Part shown: positions 1 through 10,811 of the stretch, in pieces
How the letters are laid out: each line of letters opens with the position of its first letter
Numbering within the stretch: the first letter of the stretch is position 1
Assembly: GCA_001931875.2 (NCBI GenBank)
Contig: MSJH02000137.1
Coordinates: forward strand, 1-64,000
Direction of reading: 5' to 3'
Source of the DNA: Byssochlamys sp. IMV 00236
Lineage: Eukaryota; Ascomycota; Eurotiomycetes; Eurotiales; Thermoascaceae
DNA length: 64,000 nt
The notes under the pieces: model-generated
What the model saw: the letters and a program-made list of their open reading frames with translations, nothing else
Told to the model about the DNA's origin: nothing
Database searches by the model: none
Position numbers and translations under genes: made by a program

Positions 1-1297
1 AAGGACAGAGAAATTCTTACAGGACTCTTTGCCAGGTCTCACTCACAAGTTTCTGATAGTAGTTATCTAGCAGTCGATTTTCATAGGGGCATATAGAAGC
101 ACAGAGGAAGAGCTAAAACATAGCGCCCTCCTCTCGCAGCGGCTATACAATTAGAACGCAGGCGGCGCCAGGCACCAGGTACACTACTACATACATAGTC
201 AAACGTACTCGACTACTGGTAAGACAGGGGTGGCAGGAAATCAAGCTGGCTGGGGGTTGCAAAAGTATTTTGAATAATACGTATTGTTGACTGCCAGCTG
301 GATGACAAGGTTACATTGTTACTTGACTTGTTGAGATTCTAATCTTGGAAACCTTTCTGTTCTTTTCTTACATGTCGTGTATGCGGGCCTTATTTTAATT
401 AAGATCTGATATCTCAACTGCAGGTTTACGTACCACATGGCAGTATCATTTGGCAGACGGTTAGAAGGAGAGAGACGGGGCCATGCACCGCTAAGGTTAG
501 ATACTTTGGTGAGGGTCCTGTTTATCATCTCGGCAAACAGTTGCGTCCGTGTTTTACTCCAAAAGTAAAGAGTAGTAAAATAAAAGTACCATAAAAAACG
601 GAGCCGTGGATCAGCAACAACACAAAACAACCGGCCCTGTCAATCCCATTCGCCAATGGGTCCGCTAGCTGTACCTTGCTGAGCCGTGCCAGCAGGACCG
701 GTCAGAGACACAGAAAACCGTTGATTTGTCCCTCTTTTTGGCGCGCTCGGGATCTCTGAATCTCTATGGTCCCCAGTGGAGGCGATCGTCGCTCTTTGCA
801 CGTCATGATCTCCTATTAATAGTTAGGAAGGGATTGGCTCTGCCAGGGGGAGAGAGTATCTCATTGGCGAAGATCCGCGTCGAGCATCGCTTATAGGCTG
901 CGTGTCTCATGTTTCAGTGTCGGATCGTTCACACTGATCACAGGTAACTTCGGGGTCCTGTGGATGTTGAGTGTGGCACAGTTCAGGATTGGGGCTCACT
1001 AATACGTAGTAGCGTCTAAGATTCGCTCAGCCGTCCGTCAGGTGTTCGTCTAGTTTGCGATCAGAATAGGATATTATTTAAAGAGAGGCTGGGAGGGCGT
1101 TTCTGAAAGGGAAGGCTGGATTCCACTACCTAAGCGGATAGATACTACTACTACCAACTACACTTAACACTGTCCATCCCTAGTTACTTACACTCTCAAC
1201 TACAAGACTACATTTCTCTCCTCTATATCCGCCCCTTCCATCTACCATTTTTCTCAATCCACAAAAAGGAGACTACAATCCCACCATCATAGCAAAG
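1..1297. other. Intergenic, no gene seen
   Basis: No open frame here looks coding. The last 230 bases are pyrimidine-rich and include an AT-rich TATA-like stretch near 1070-1082, which fits the promoter and leader of the small secreted protein starting at 1298. Confidence 0.5.
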
Positions 1298-1696
1298 ATG
1301 CAGCTCAAATACGTCCTCCCCGCAGCTCTCCTCTCCACCTTCTCGGCCGCCACTCCTCTCCGCACTAGCGAGATCTGGAAGGTCACCAAATTCGAGATTG
1401 GCTGCTCTCCTGGCGGCTGTGAGTACAACTTCAACGTCTTCGGTGCCGGTACACGCAACACTCCCGGCTTCAACACCACCTGCGAGGGCAGCGATGTAGC
1501 CGGCGGCTACCAGGCGTGCAAGGACCCCAACATCAGTGCCAACCTCGTCCCAGAGACCTATCCCCGCTGGAATATCCAAGTCCAGCACGAATGGACAAAC
1601 GACCAGGGCCGCTTCTACGCCCAGGGCACCAAGAATATCACTGATGAGCCGACCTCATTCATGATTCCCGTCACCCAGTTCGAAGGCGTTGCCTAA
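1298..1696 (+). CDS. Small secreted cysteine-containing protein
   Basis: A single-exon frame of 132 residues. The first 18 residues form a clear secretion signal: a lysine at position 4, a hydrophobic core and a Ser-Ala-Ala cleavage region before Thr19. The mature part has four cysteines (about 36, 41, 62 and 74), enough for two disulfides, and three N-glycosylation sequons (NTT, NIS, NIT). The segment after the signal (Trp-Lys-Val-Thr-Lys-Phe, then a C-x4-C pair and Tyr-x-Phe) resembles the start of Alt a 1-like small secreted beta-barrel proteins, but this is a weak resemblance from memory. Secretion is well supported; the function is unknown. No retention signal, GPI site or membrane segment is visible. 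Codon third positions are C-rich, as expected for an expressed fungal gene. Confidence 0.8.
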   Translation: MQLKYVLPAALLSTFSAATPLRTSEIWKVTKFEIGCSPGGCEYNFNVFGAGTRNTPGFNTTCEGSDVAGGYQACKDPNISANLVPETYPRWNIQVQHEWTNDQGRFYAQGTKNITDEPTSFMIPVTQFEGVA

Positions 1697-2608
1697 ATCA
1701 ATCCACATATACGCACACACCCCTGGGGAACGCACAAAACCAGGTTATGATGCTTGCATATGATGGAAAGTGCCATTGAGCTCGAAACGACCTGACTTGA
1801 GAGGGTTCTCTTGCCCATATGACTGGGCAAAGCACATGACAAAAACGAATTGCATGAGAATGGGCGTTTTATTATGATGATTCGTGTGATGGAAATTCAA
1901 CATTGTTATACATATCTTTATCACTGTTCATATCTTTTTTTTTTTTCTCATGGCATGGCGATACGATACGATCAATCGTGGTGGCTCGAAAGATAGTTTT
2001 TATGGGCAGGAAGCCCATTTCTATGTTAATTAATAGATAATCCGGATAATTTTGCGCCTGTCACACCACTCAAGCACTTGGAAAACTCGTTCTCTCGTCT
2101 CTTGTATCTGCTACTCGTGAGCAAAGTAACTAAGCATCCGCATTCCGTCAATTACGGTTGCCAGAACGTACAGGTGCGAGACCATAGTAGTTTGCAACTT
2201 CCCCAAGGTACGCAAAAGGTGTTGGCTTACCACATTAATAGCGATTCTTATCATAAAATGAAGCCATTTGCACCTTTAGACCATATGGTCCAAGCACGGA
2301 GACGACAAGCCATGTCCGTGACATCATTTTCCGTTCTCCGCAAGCTACCCCAAAACAACGTCCGAGTCCCCGACTTGGAGAGCGTCATAACGTTACATAT
2401 CGCTAACAGGATCATCTCATCTTATCCTATGATCCCTGTTCCTGGTTGACATATCCCTGCGTTGGTATAGACGATCGCTTTACTCGTCTGGGTCTCGCGA
2501 TCGTTGCGTGCGTGCACCGCAGAGACGACGACGGACAGGAGATTTTGTCCTATCGCGAATGTTGGACTGCGCTTAGACTAAGGAGTGACTCTATCTCCCA
2601 GTGCCACC
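1697..2608. other. Intergenic, no gene seen
   Basis: This holds the 3' end of the secreted-protein gene and the promoter and leader of the phosphatase gene. An open frame at 2078-2449 has no coding features that I recognise. Confidence 0.5.
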
Positions 2609-4631
2609 ATGGTGAGTGCAAGCGGTGGATTCGATGAAAACATGTCATGGTATAATAATTTGTTATCGCCTGGCTAACGTTCATCGCTTCGTGACAGGCG
2701 TCTTTCCTCCGCCAGATCGTTGCTGGGCCACGATTGCCGCATCCTGAGGCGGGTTTGGACCTGTGCTATGTCACGGATAATAGTAAGTTCATTGATACCC
2801 AATTGTCTATTCACTTGTAATTCACGCTTGAGTGCCGTTTATGGCTAACACTTGTCTCTGAAAACTGCTAGTCATCGCAACATCCGGTCCATCCTCGACC
2901 TACCCGCAACGCGCATACCGGAATCCGACAGATGCCTTGGTGCGCTTCCTCGATTCGAAGCATGGCAGCAACTGGGCAATATGGGAATTTCGTGCTGAAG
3001 GAACGGGGTATCCGGATGATGAAGTATACGGACGCATTCACCACTTTCCCTGGCCGGACCATCATCCGCCTCCATTCGCATTGATACCCTCGATCATGGC
3101 CAGTATGCGAAATTGGCTAGATGGTTCGGATGACGCTGGACAAGAAAGCAAGGGAAAGAGAGTCGCTGTTGTGCATTGCAAGGCTGGGAAAGGTCGCAGT
3201 GGGACAGTGGTTTGCAGCTATTTAGTCAGTCAAGCAGGGTGGAAATTGGAAGATGCCACGCAGCGATTCACAGAAAGGCGAATGAGATCGGGATTCGGTG
3301 CTGGAGTAAGCATTCCCAGCCAGCTGCGGTGGCTAAGATATGTTCATGTCTGGACGAACCAGCTGGGAAAGAAGTACGTTGAGCGACCGGTCGAGATATT
3401 GGAAATACACGTCTGGGGTTTACGGGACGGTGTCAAGATCGCAGTGGAAGGCTTCGTGGATGAAGGCAAGAAGATTAAGTGCTTCCACCTCTTCCACCGC
3501 AACGAGAAGACAGTGGTGGACGACGGAAAAGCTATTCAGCCAGAGGAGAATGGCAAAAAGGACAAAGCAAAGCAATTGGCCTCTCCCTCGACGGTATCGT
3601 CATCATCGTCATCATTTGCTACAACTGCTTCCCCCGTTGAAACAGTCACTTCTCCTACGAGCTCTAATGGCGGTACGCCCACTTCCCCAACCACCCTCAT
3701 ATCAGCAGTCATACTACGTCCCAATAAGCCCGTGATCTTGCCGTCATCCGACGTGAACATCGACTTTGAACGACGGAGCAAGGCCGCCTACACAGGATGG
3801 ACGATGGTAACCTCTGTCGCGCACGTCTGGTTCAACGCGTACTTCGAAGGAGGCCACCAGCACGAATCCGGCGTCTTCGAAGAAGAGTGGGAGAAGCTAG
3901 ATGGCATCAAAGGCAGCTCGAAAAAGGGAACTCGGGCACTCGACCGTGTTAAAGTAGTCTGGCGATATCCGTCGCCCGCCCAGCTCTCCAATAAGGAACC
4001 CGAAAAGCCAGAAGACGTCCAACCGGCACCAGGCAAAGTCATCACAGAACCCAAACCAGGCGAAGCAGTCCCAGAAGCTCATGCCGCAGACTGGCGCGGG
4101 CAGACGGCCATCGACCCCCAGGACCCAGCCGGCCTCTCGTCCCGAGACGGGGAAGGAGAGCCAAATCGAGAATCCAGCAAGGAGCACAGAGACAAAGAAG
4201 GACACGAAGCTAGACATGAATCAAAGGGCCTCACTATGGCATCTTCCCACCCTGTTCTCACGGGGGCCACCACCGCAGCTGCTGTGGCCATGTCCGAGAC
4301 GAGCAAGGGCGTGCGTAAGGGCCTCGGCCTGCGCAAACGCTCAGATGCCAGCGAAGCCGTCAGCGTCGCTAATAGTTCTGAGGATACAAGTCCCGAGTCA
4401 GGAAAGGAAGATAAGACCGAAGGCAAGAATGCCCAGAGACAAAAACAGAAGACACCAATCGGAACAACTAAGGACGGGAATGAACAAAGTACAGAAGAGA
4501 CAGACACGGACATAGAAACTGTTCGGCCCTATTTTGGGAATAATGGAAATGGGAATAGTACCAGTGGCGGAAATGGAAGTGGGAATGCGAGCGGTGTTGA
4601 AGAAAAGGAAGACAAGCAAGAGAAGAATTAA
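2609..4631 (+). CDS. PTEN/TEP1-type phosphoinositide phosphatase
   Basis: Model: join(2609..2611, 2698..2782, 2872..4631), 615 residues. The first coding exon is only the ATG, followed directly by GTGAGT. Exon 2 gives an N-terminus of PTEN type (SFLRQIVAGPR, then LDLCYVTDNII), and exon 3 continues with RNPTDALVRFLDSKHG as in PTEN. The catalytic P-loop HCKAGKGRSG lies near residues 131-140, with the nucleophile Cys132; the two lysines of this loop match PTEN and favour a PIP3 3-phosphatase over a protein phosphatase. Weaker C2-like sequence follows to about residue 350. The last 250 residues are Ser/Pro/Glu/Lys-rich and probably disordered. By family it removes the 3-phosphate of phosphoinositides at membranes. 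It is convergent with the phospholipase gene downstream. Family assignment is firm; the tail is lineage-specific. Confidence 0.9.
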
Positions 4632-5196
4632 AAGGGGTCAAAAATCTCGAGTTCTACTGCGTTGGACTCGGTCTTGGTGTGCGTCTCAGGAGAAGCGTGA
4701 ATTGTGTTCGACTTTCTAGATTCTTGTCTGCATTGCATCTGCATTTGTTGATACATATATTATTATCACGACTCAAGGATACCACTTGCGGGGAGATCAA
4801 TGGGAGTTCTTATAGAGGACGGCGTTCTTATCGTATATAATAACAATAATATATTATGAAATTGATATTCTACGTATGCTGTGCTTATTTTCAAGATATC
4901 GTATCTATCGTCCACGTTCCAGTAGGGTCCAAGTCGCTCAACAATGTGATGGTGTAGTAGTTATGTATGTATGGGTAATGTGCAATCCAGAACCCAGGCC
5001 AAGAGGAAGACCAAATGCCCGAGTGCCCCTCCGGATAGTAAATCCAGATACCTGCCCTGTTGCTGTCTCCTCTAGTGCTGCCCGCGGCTAGCCTCCATGT
5101 ATTAGGACTGCGCCTAAAGTGTCAGTATCGTGACTGGAGACGAGTGTACTTGGATGTTTGAAATCCATTGCCGCAAGTCGCTGCAGACCGTGCATA
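4632..5196. other. Convergent intergenic region
   Basis: The shared 3' region of the phosphatase (plus) and phospholipase (minus). AT-rich around 4740-4870. No gene seen. Confidence 0.5.
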
Positions 5197-7815
5197 TTAT
5201 ATCGGCACAAATCCCTCGGTCAGCCGTTTTCTCTCCTCAGCAGCTCTCTCGAGTCTTTCTTCGAGGGCTTTCATTTCCCTTCGTAGACGATCCCTCTTTT
5301 TCCTTTCGTACACTGCTCGCACGACACGCTTCGTCTGTTCTTCACCAACTGCAAAATTCGCTTTGGCAAGACCGATCACGGCGTCAATCTGCTCTGGGGT
5401 GTAGACGAAATTCCACGTGGAAAGGAAGTCGTCGACATCAGGGTCGATGGAAGATGGGTGTGGCGTGAGGGGCTTTGTAGGATCAGATACGTCCGCAGAG
5501 GACTTCTCTGAAGGTCGAGGAGCAGGTGTCTTTGTAAGTGATGATGTTGAGGGAAGTTCTGGGGCAGAGGGATTGGGCAGTAATGGGAAATAAATCACCG
5601 CAATTCCGGCGTCCGGGCTCATGAGATGGAAATCCGATTCAGAGTGGTCATCATGTTGCGGGTGGAAGAGACGTTTTGATGGAGGAGGCTCGTCATCGGA
5701 GGTCCTCTGCTGTTTCGTTCCCACCCACACGTTGCAATAACTCAGGTCGGTATCTTTTGCTGCTGCTTCGTGCCCATCGGAGTTTGGTTCTTGGCTTGCG
5801 TTTGTTGTCTCGGGCGTTCCTATCTTGGCATCATGCATGTTTGGGTTACTCTTCTGCGCCGCGGTGACTCTTTCATCTAGTTTCTCTTCACTGATATTCT
5901 GAGGTTCTCTCAGAGCCTTTTCCATATCTTCGGGGTTGGTGCTTGCTCTTGGCCATCCAGCACCGATTGGCCATCCCTTGACACCTCGTTGCTTTGCGTA
6001 ACCGTCGACCACAGATAGCCAGTTTTCTCTCTTGATGTCTGCAGACGCATCAAAGGCCACCACTACGTCGACGTTCCTTCCAGGCCGTAATAAAGGGTAT
6101 ATAGGAAGGTTGTTGCTCATGCCTGCATCCATTAGCCTGAGATGAGTGCTGCTGAATATGGACTCAGGGCACGAGCGTGGCAGCTGATCTTTCATTCCCA
6201 TCACGTAGTTCGGGATCGAAGCAGGATCTATCGGGTGGACCCGAATCAGATCCTGAGATTTCCCTTCAATCAGCGAATCGATTCCAGCGAAACCGGCCAG
6301 CCCCTTGACGACAGGTCGGATCTCCTTGTAATAATGAGAAAGGGTCGCACAGAAAGCGCTACCCCAGATCCCCATCAATCCGGGTACACGAAGCTCTGGC
6401 ACAGCGTATTCTCCGGGAGGAACAACATTCTTTCCCTCGTTAAAGTGCCTTCCCAGAGCCCATGTTGGTATTCCCGCATTAAATTCCTCACAGAAGAACT
6501 CATATGGAGTAAATTCAAACCACTGAAACCATGCTTCCTTCTTTGCTTCCTCCTTGAGCTTTTCCGGGCCTCGTCGTCCCTTAATCTCGGTGGTTTGCTC
6601 TTGATTCTTTCCGATCATGGGTATTTCGTGACGGACAGCTGTATATATCGGAAGTGGATGAGCACCGTTTCTTAGGTACTTCCGCTGATTTGAGAGTTTG
6701 AGATCCTCATCAGAGACGTTCAGTTCCCCTTTCGGGACGAGAAGCCGGGCGCCGAGCAACAGTCCATATATATCCACGAGACCAAAGTCGGCCTCAGGAT
6801 CGCCCTTCAGCTTTTCCACCAATCCGGCAAGAAGATATTTATTTGTCGGTGCTGTTGTGAGCAGGCTTAATGCTTTGGGCGGGAATGCGATGTGGACCGA
6901 CAGTCGATTCTTCAGATGGTCAACCATCTTGTTGAAGTCCCGTCCAGTCAACGTTGAATGGTACAGTGTCTGCAGCCAGCAGCTTCCGCTCACACCAGCA
7001 GTGTATGTCACGCAGTCCCACAGTCCAGCTTCTTGAGCGGCCAAGTAGGAGCCGGTGCCCGCTACAAGAGCACGCAGTCCGCCCCCAGAGCCGCATACGG
7101 CGATTATGGGTACATCATCCGGGTGGATTTCTTCTTCCTTGATGTTGAGATATTTTGCCAATGCGCGGGCGGCGTGCTTTTGTCGTTCTTGTCGAAATGC
7201 TATCTCTTCTGGACACAGGGTGTCCCCGACACGAACCCTTGCATCCTGTCCGATCTCCGGGTTGATGTGCACGTCGCGTGCCTCTCTCCAGATATCATCT
7301 GCAAGAGATCCAGGAGCTAGTGACAATTCCCGTTGGAGTTTCTGGATGGTTTCGGGGAGGAAACGGGCCCATTCGGGTACAATGTAGTTTTTTATACTGT
7401 CCCCAATGCTGGACCATTCAATTGAACCAAATGAGTCCTTGGTCACCGCAAACTTGCGCGTAAATGTCGCGAAGGCTGACGCTTCCTCCTGAGAACCAGC
7501 CTGAGAATTATTTGGCGCATCCGACTGCGGTGCATGACAACTTCTCTCGGCAGCCGTCTCATGCGATCCCTCCGTGACATACGGACTGTCATTCTTGTCG
7601 ACATTTCTGGAATTATCCGTCGAATATAAGGTCCTTTTCTCCCACAGATTCGTTGGACCATCTGCTCGCAACCGACCGCGGCCATTGTAGGAATATGAGA
7701 GGCCGCTTGCGAGCAGCAGGGCCGCGGGTGTGACAGTGCGGAGACGCAGCATACTCGTAGTGCCCGTACTGGCGTGGACACTGCGAAAGGGCGCGTAAGA
7801 GCGACAGCAACTCAT
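5197..7815 (-). CDS. plaA: Cytosolic phospholipase A2-like lipase (PlaA type)
   Basis: An intronless frame of 872 residues. The catalytic domain of the PLA2/PLB family begins near residue 230: the oxyanion-hole motif CGSGGGLRA is at about 241-249 and the nucleophile motif GVSGSCW at 274-280, with Ser276 the predicted nucleophile; the partner aspartate lies further on in MDAGMSNNLP. The first ~60 residues are Arg/Ser/Thr-rich with few acidic residues and a hydrophobic stretch at 31-38, which looks like a mitochondrial presequence. Residues about 640-800 are a low-complexity insert or tail, and the end is a charged coiled-coil-like helix rich in Arg, Glu and Lys. The reaction is hydrolysis of phospholipid or lysophospholipid acyl esters. 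It matches A. nidulans PlaA in type and lacks the secretion signal of phospholipase B. Divergent from exo70, about 480 bp apart. Confidence 0.88.
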   Translation of the reverse strand: MSCCRSYAPFRSVHASTGTTSMLRLRTVTPAALLLASGLSYSYNGRGRLRADGPTNLWEKRTLYSTDNSRNVDKNDSPYVTEGSHETAAERSCHAPQSDAPNNSQAGSQEEASAFATFTRKFAVTKDSFGSIEWSSIGDSIKNYIVPEWARFLPETIQKLQRELSLAPGSLADDIWREARDVHINPEIGQDARVRVGDTLCPEEIAFRQERQKHAARALAKYLNIKEEEIHPDDVPIIAVCGSGGGLRALVAGTGSYLAAQEAGLWDCVTYTAGVSGSCWLQTLYHSTLTGRDFNKMVDHLKNRLSVHIAFPPKALSLLTTAPTNKYLLAGLVEKLKGDPEADFGLVDIYGLLLGARLLVPKGELNVSDEDLKLSNQRKYLRNGAHPLPIYTAVRHEIPMIGKNQEQTTEIKGRRGPEKLKEEAKKEAWFQWFEFTPYEFFCEEFNAGIPTWALGRHFNEGKNVVPPGEYAVPELRVPGLMGIWGSAFCATLSHYYKEIRPVVKGLAGFAGIDSLIEGKSQDLIRVHPIDPASIPNYVMGMKDQLPRSCPESIFSSTHLRLMDAGMSNNLPIYPLLRPGRNVDVVVAFDASADIKRENWLSVVDGYAKQRGVKGWPIGAGWPRASTNPEDMEKALREPQNISEEKLDERVTAAQKSNPNMHDAKIGTPETTNASQEPNSDGHEAAAKDTDLSYCNVWVGTKQQRTSDDEPPPSKRLFHPQHDDHSESDFHLMSPDAGIAVIYFPLLPNPSAPELPSTSSLTKTPAPRPSEKSSADVSDPTKPLTPHPSSIDPDVDDFLSTWNFVYTPEQIDAVIGLAKANFAVGEEQTKRVVRAVYERKKRDRLRREMKALEERLERAAEERKRLTEGFVPI

Positions 7816-8292
7816 GGATAGATCACTATCCCATTCTCACCTGGATGTCCTCCGGAGAGGACAGCAATTGGCCTTTTCCGGCTCTTTGGACGAATTCCGA
7901 TGAATCTCAGCTCAACAAGGAAACATCAACAACGTCATAGTCACGTGCCATTTCCGGAATGGGAGACGGGCCGGTTTGTCTAGATCGGGTTAGCGCGGGA
8001 TATCCCGCAGTCCTCTAGGCTCTAGCAGGCTAGCTACCAGTAGTTACTCGGCCAAGGGTTCATCCCGGGCAGATCGAAAGGAGCTCCAAGCGTCCTGACA
8101 CCTCATCTAAAGCACGAGGCAGGGAGCCTCTGTGACAGCTGCTGTATCACCGTCTTGTTCTTAGCAGTGGTTCCGTTTCGCACCTTCTCGTTCCTTCTGA
8201 GGAGCGGGATGCTGGATGGATGAAGACACGCCGTGTCGCTGTTGAAAGACTACCTCGACGTCACAACCCCCGTTACGGAGATATCAGCAATC
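7816..8292. other. Divergent promoter region between plaA-like gene and exo70
   Basis: 477 bp between two start codons pointing apart, so it must hold both promoters. No frame or motif beyond that is claimed. Confidence 0.6.
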
Positions 8293-10302
8293 ATGGTCGC
8301 GCCTCGAAATACCGCCTTTGCAGAAGAGAGCGCAGAGGTGGAGGTGTTGTATGCGAACCTTGACAAGCTTAATGTCCTCACGAAGAAGATCCAAGGGTCC
8401 TTGGTCCGCTTGGAGACCAGCGGCAAGGTGGTTAAAGAAGCCATTGGTCCCATCTACAGCAATACACAGTCGCTGCAGATAACAAATAGCAATATCGACA
8501 AAGTCAATGAAGCGATCGAGCGGCTACGACAGCCTTTAGATGCGAAGAATCGTGAGGAAGACATCATTCGCGCTGGGTACGAAAAACCCCGCTTTGCAAC
8601 CCCATGGAACCCCGCTGACAATGAGAAGACCAGAGAGTGTTGGACTATCACAGTACTTATCAGCACTCAAGCGAGTCGATAAAGCCCTCAAAGACCTCAC
8701 TGCGACGAATCTGAAGTCGAACCAAAAAGCGATCACTGAATTCAGCTTACTGTTGACCACTGGCAGTGGGAAACTTCAGGATATGTTTCGCGCTGCCTTA
8801 CGCGACCACGTCAGTCCGCTTGAACCTTTGCACTATCTTACCAAAGGTAAATTATAATTTGCAGTTCCCTGTTCCCTCGAAACTGCATTATGCTTACAGT
8901 CTACCCTCTAGACTTGCCTTTTCCGACCCTCCCCGGGGAAACACTCGCGCAGCTGGGCCCGGTCAGCGCCGCGATCAGCTCAGCAGCGTCACAAGGGACC
9001 CAGCGTACCCCAGGCGACAATCCAGCTATCTCTATATATGCCGAAACTCGTGGGCCATACATAACGTCGACCTTGCAGAATCTGGCAATTGCCTCCGTCA
9101 ATACCGTTAAGCGAAGACCATCGGATGGTCCATACAAGCAAGGCACCAACGGTATCGGTATATATTCCAACGCCTTGGAGGGGTTGATAGCAGCGGAATA
9201 CGAGAATATTATCCGAGTCTTTACGGGTGAACAGCAGGGACGAGCCTTGCAAGCTACCTGCCGCAATGCTCTAGCAGAATATTCCAAGACGTTGCGCGAA
9301 TTGAACCAGTATATCAAAGCAAACTTGATGACTGACTGCTTCCTGGCATTTGAAATCATTGAAATAGTGACTGCAATGTCTTATCGTATTGACGCCAAGA
9401 CAGGGGAGTTGAAAAGTCTATTCATCGAAGCACTGCGTCCCGTGCGAGAGACAGCAAAGTCTTCTCTAGCGGAATTGCTCGAAGAGACAAAACGCAAGGC
9501 AGCTGGTATTGCTGTTCTTCCACCTGACGGCGGGTCCGTACCACTTGTCAATGAGGTGATGAGCTCCTTGACTACCTTGACAGCTTATTCTGGACCGCTG
9601 GCCTCCATTTTGACCTCGCTTGGCGACGGAAACTGGCGATCCACGACAAGCACGACAAGCACCGCACCTCTTGACGTGAGTCCGGATAGTTCGACGCTCT
9701 TCTCGCACTTCATCCTCGATATGATAGAGGCCTTGATGATGTCACTGGAGGCTCGTGGGCGCGCTTTCCATAAGTCCAAGGCCACGCTGGGCGTCTTCAT
9801 ATCGAACATCTTTTGTATTGTTGATCGCTCGATCCGCCAGAACCCGGAACTGGCGCAATATATGTCAAGCCCGGCCAGCATTAGCAGAATCGATACCTTC
9901 CGAAAACGCGGCACGTCTACCTATCTGGATGCATGGCGCGAAGCATCTCAGCAGCTCCTTGACGTGCAATATACCTCCCGCACCGGCGGCTCTGCACGTC
10001 CCACGTCCGGAGGGCCAGTCGACTCAACTTCTATCGTCAAGTCGCTTTCGTCCAAGGACAAGGACACAATCAAGGAGAAATTCAAGTCTTTTAATGCCGC
10101 TTTTGATGAGCTTGTGGCACGCCACAAGGCACTGTATATGGAGCGCGAAGTCCGTGGTGCTCTGACGCGGGAAATCCAAGCCGTCATCGAGCCCCTTTAC
10201 GCCCGATTCTGGGACCGTTATCACGAGATCGATAAGGGTAGGGGCAAATACGTCAAGTATGACAAGGGAAGCTTGTCTGCTCAACTGGCAGCACTTTCCT
10301 AG
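8293..10302 (+). CDS. exo70: Exocyst complex component Exo70
   Basis: Model: join(8293..8576, 8629..8846, 8912..10302), 630 residues. Both introns are short (52 and 65 nt). Joining across the first gives [15 protein letters not shown], and across the second [16 protein letters not shown]; both agree with the conserved Exo70 pattern. The N-terminal ~100 residues are a coiled-coil region ([19 protein letters not shown]). The C-terminal Exo70 domain fills the rest and ends in a basic, lysine- and tyrosine-rich stretch ([12 protein letters not shown]) as in the membrane-lipid-binding end of the family. It tethers secretory vesicles at growing hyphal tips as part of the eight-subunit exocyst. The ATG at 8293 is the first in frame; the frame is open upstream but without an ATG. 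The length equals the family norm. Confidence 0.93.
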
Positions 10303-10811
10303 ATCTCCTGGCGCCTGACCAGTATTGAAGGACATTCCCTGATTATCACATTAATCTCTAATTTCTTTTCCATTGGAAGCCATGGCGTTCGTCGGGGAGC
10401 AGTCCAGCTCAAGATCTGTTTGCTGGTTATTTATGTCCGTTCTTGATACCATAATGCCCGGACCCAGATTCCTGCGTGAATATATAGACATGTTTAATTC
10501 AAACCGTCTGCATGGATAGCAGCAGACGCCTTTCTAATGAGAGATGCAACCTAGCAGGTCCAGTGATTGATCGCTTGCAGACGCATTCGTGCATAAGACT
10601 ATCTTTACCCTGTCTATGAATCATGCTGTTCCCTATCACCACGTGACCTTCCCGTCTGTCCGGCGTCGGCGCAGTGCACGTGACTGATAACGCTGCCTCC
10701 GGGTTCCAGACCCCGCTATCGCCATCCGTTCTAGGAAAGTATCCCCAAAATTTCCCAGGCCGTTCGCACACAGCCTCTGGCCTTTTCCTCCCCCCTCCCT
10801 CCCTCCACACC
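10303..10811. other. Intergenic between exo70 and ade13
   Basis: Tandem arrangement, 509 bp. The last 30 bases before the first ATG of the adenylosuccinate lyase are a C/T-rich tract (10790-10811), typical of fungal promoters. No gene seen. Confidence 0.5.

Noticed and set aside
2078..2449. Plus-strand frame of 123 codons upstream of the PTEN-like gene
   Set aside because: Nothing protein-like in it, and it lies where the phosphatase promoter and leader should be.
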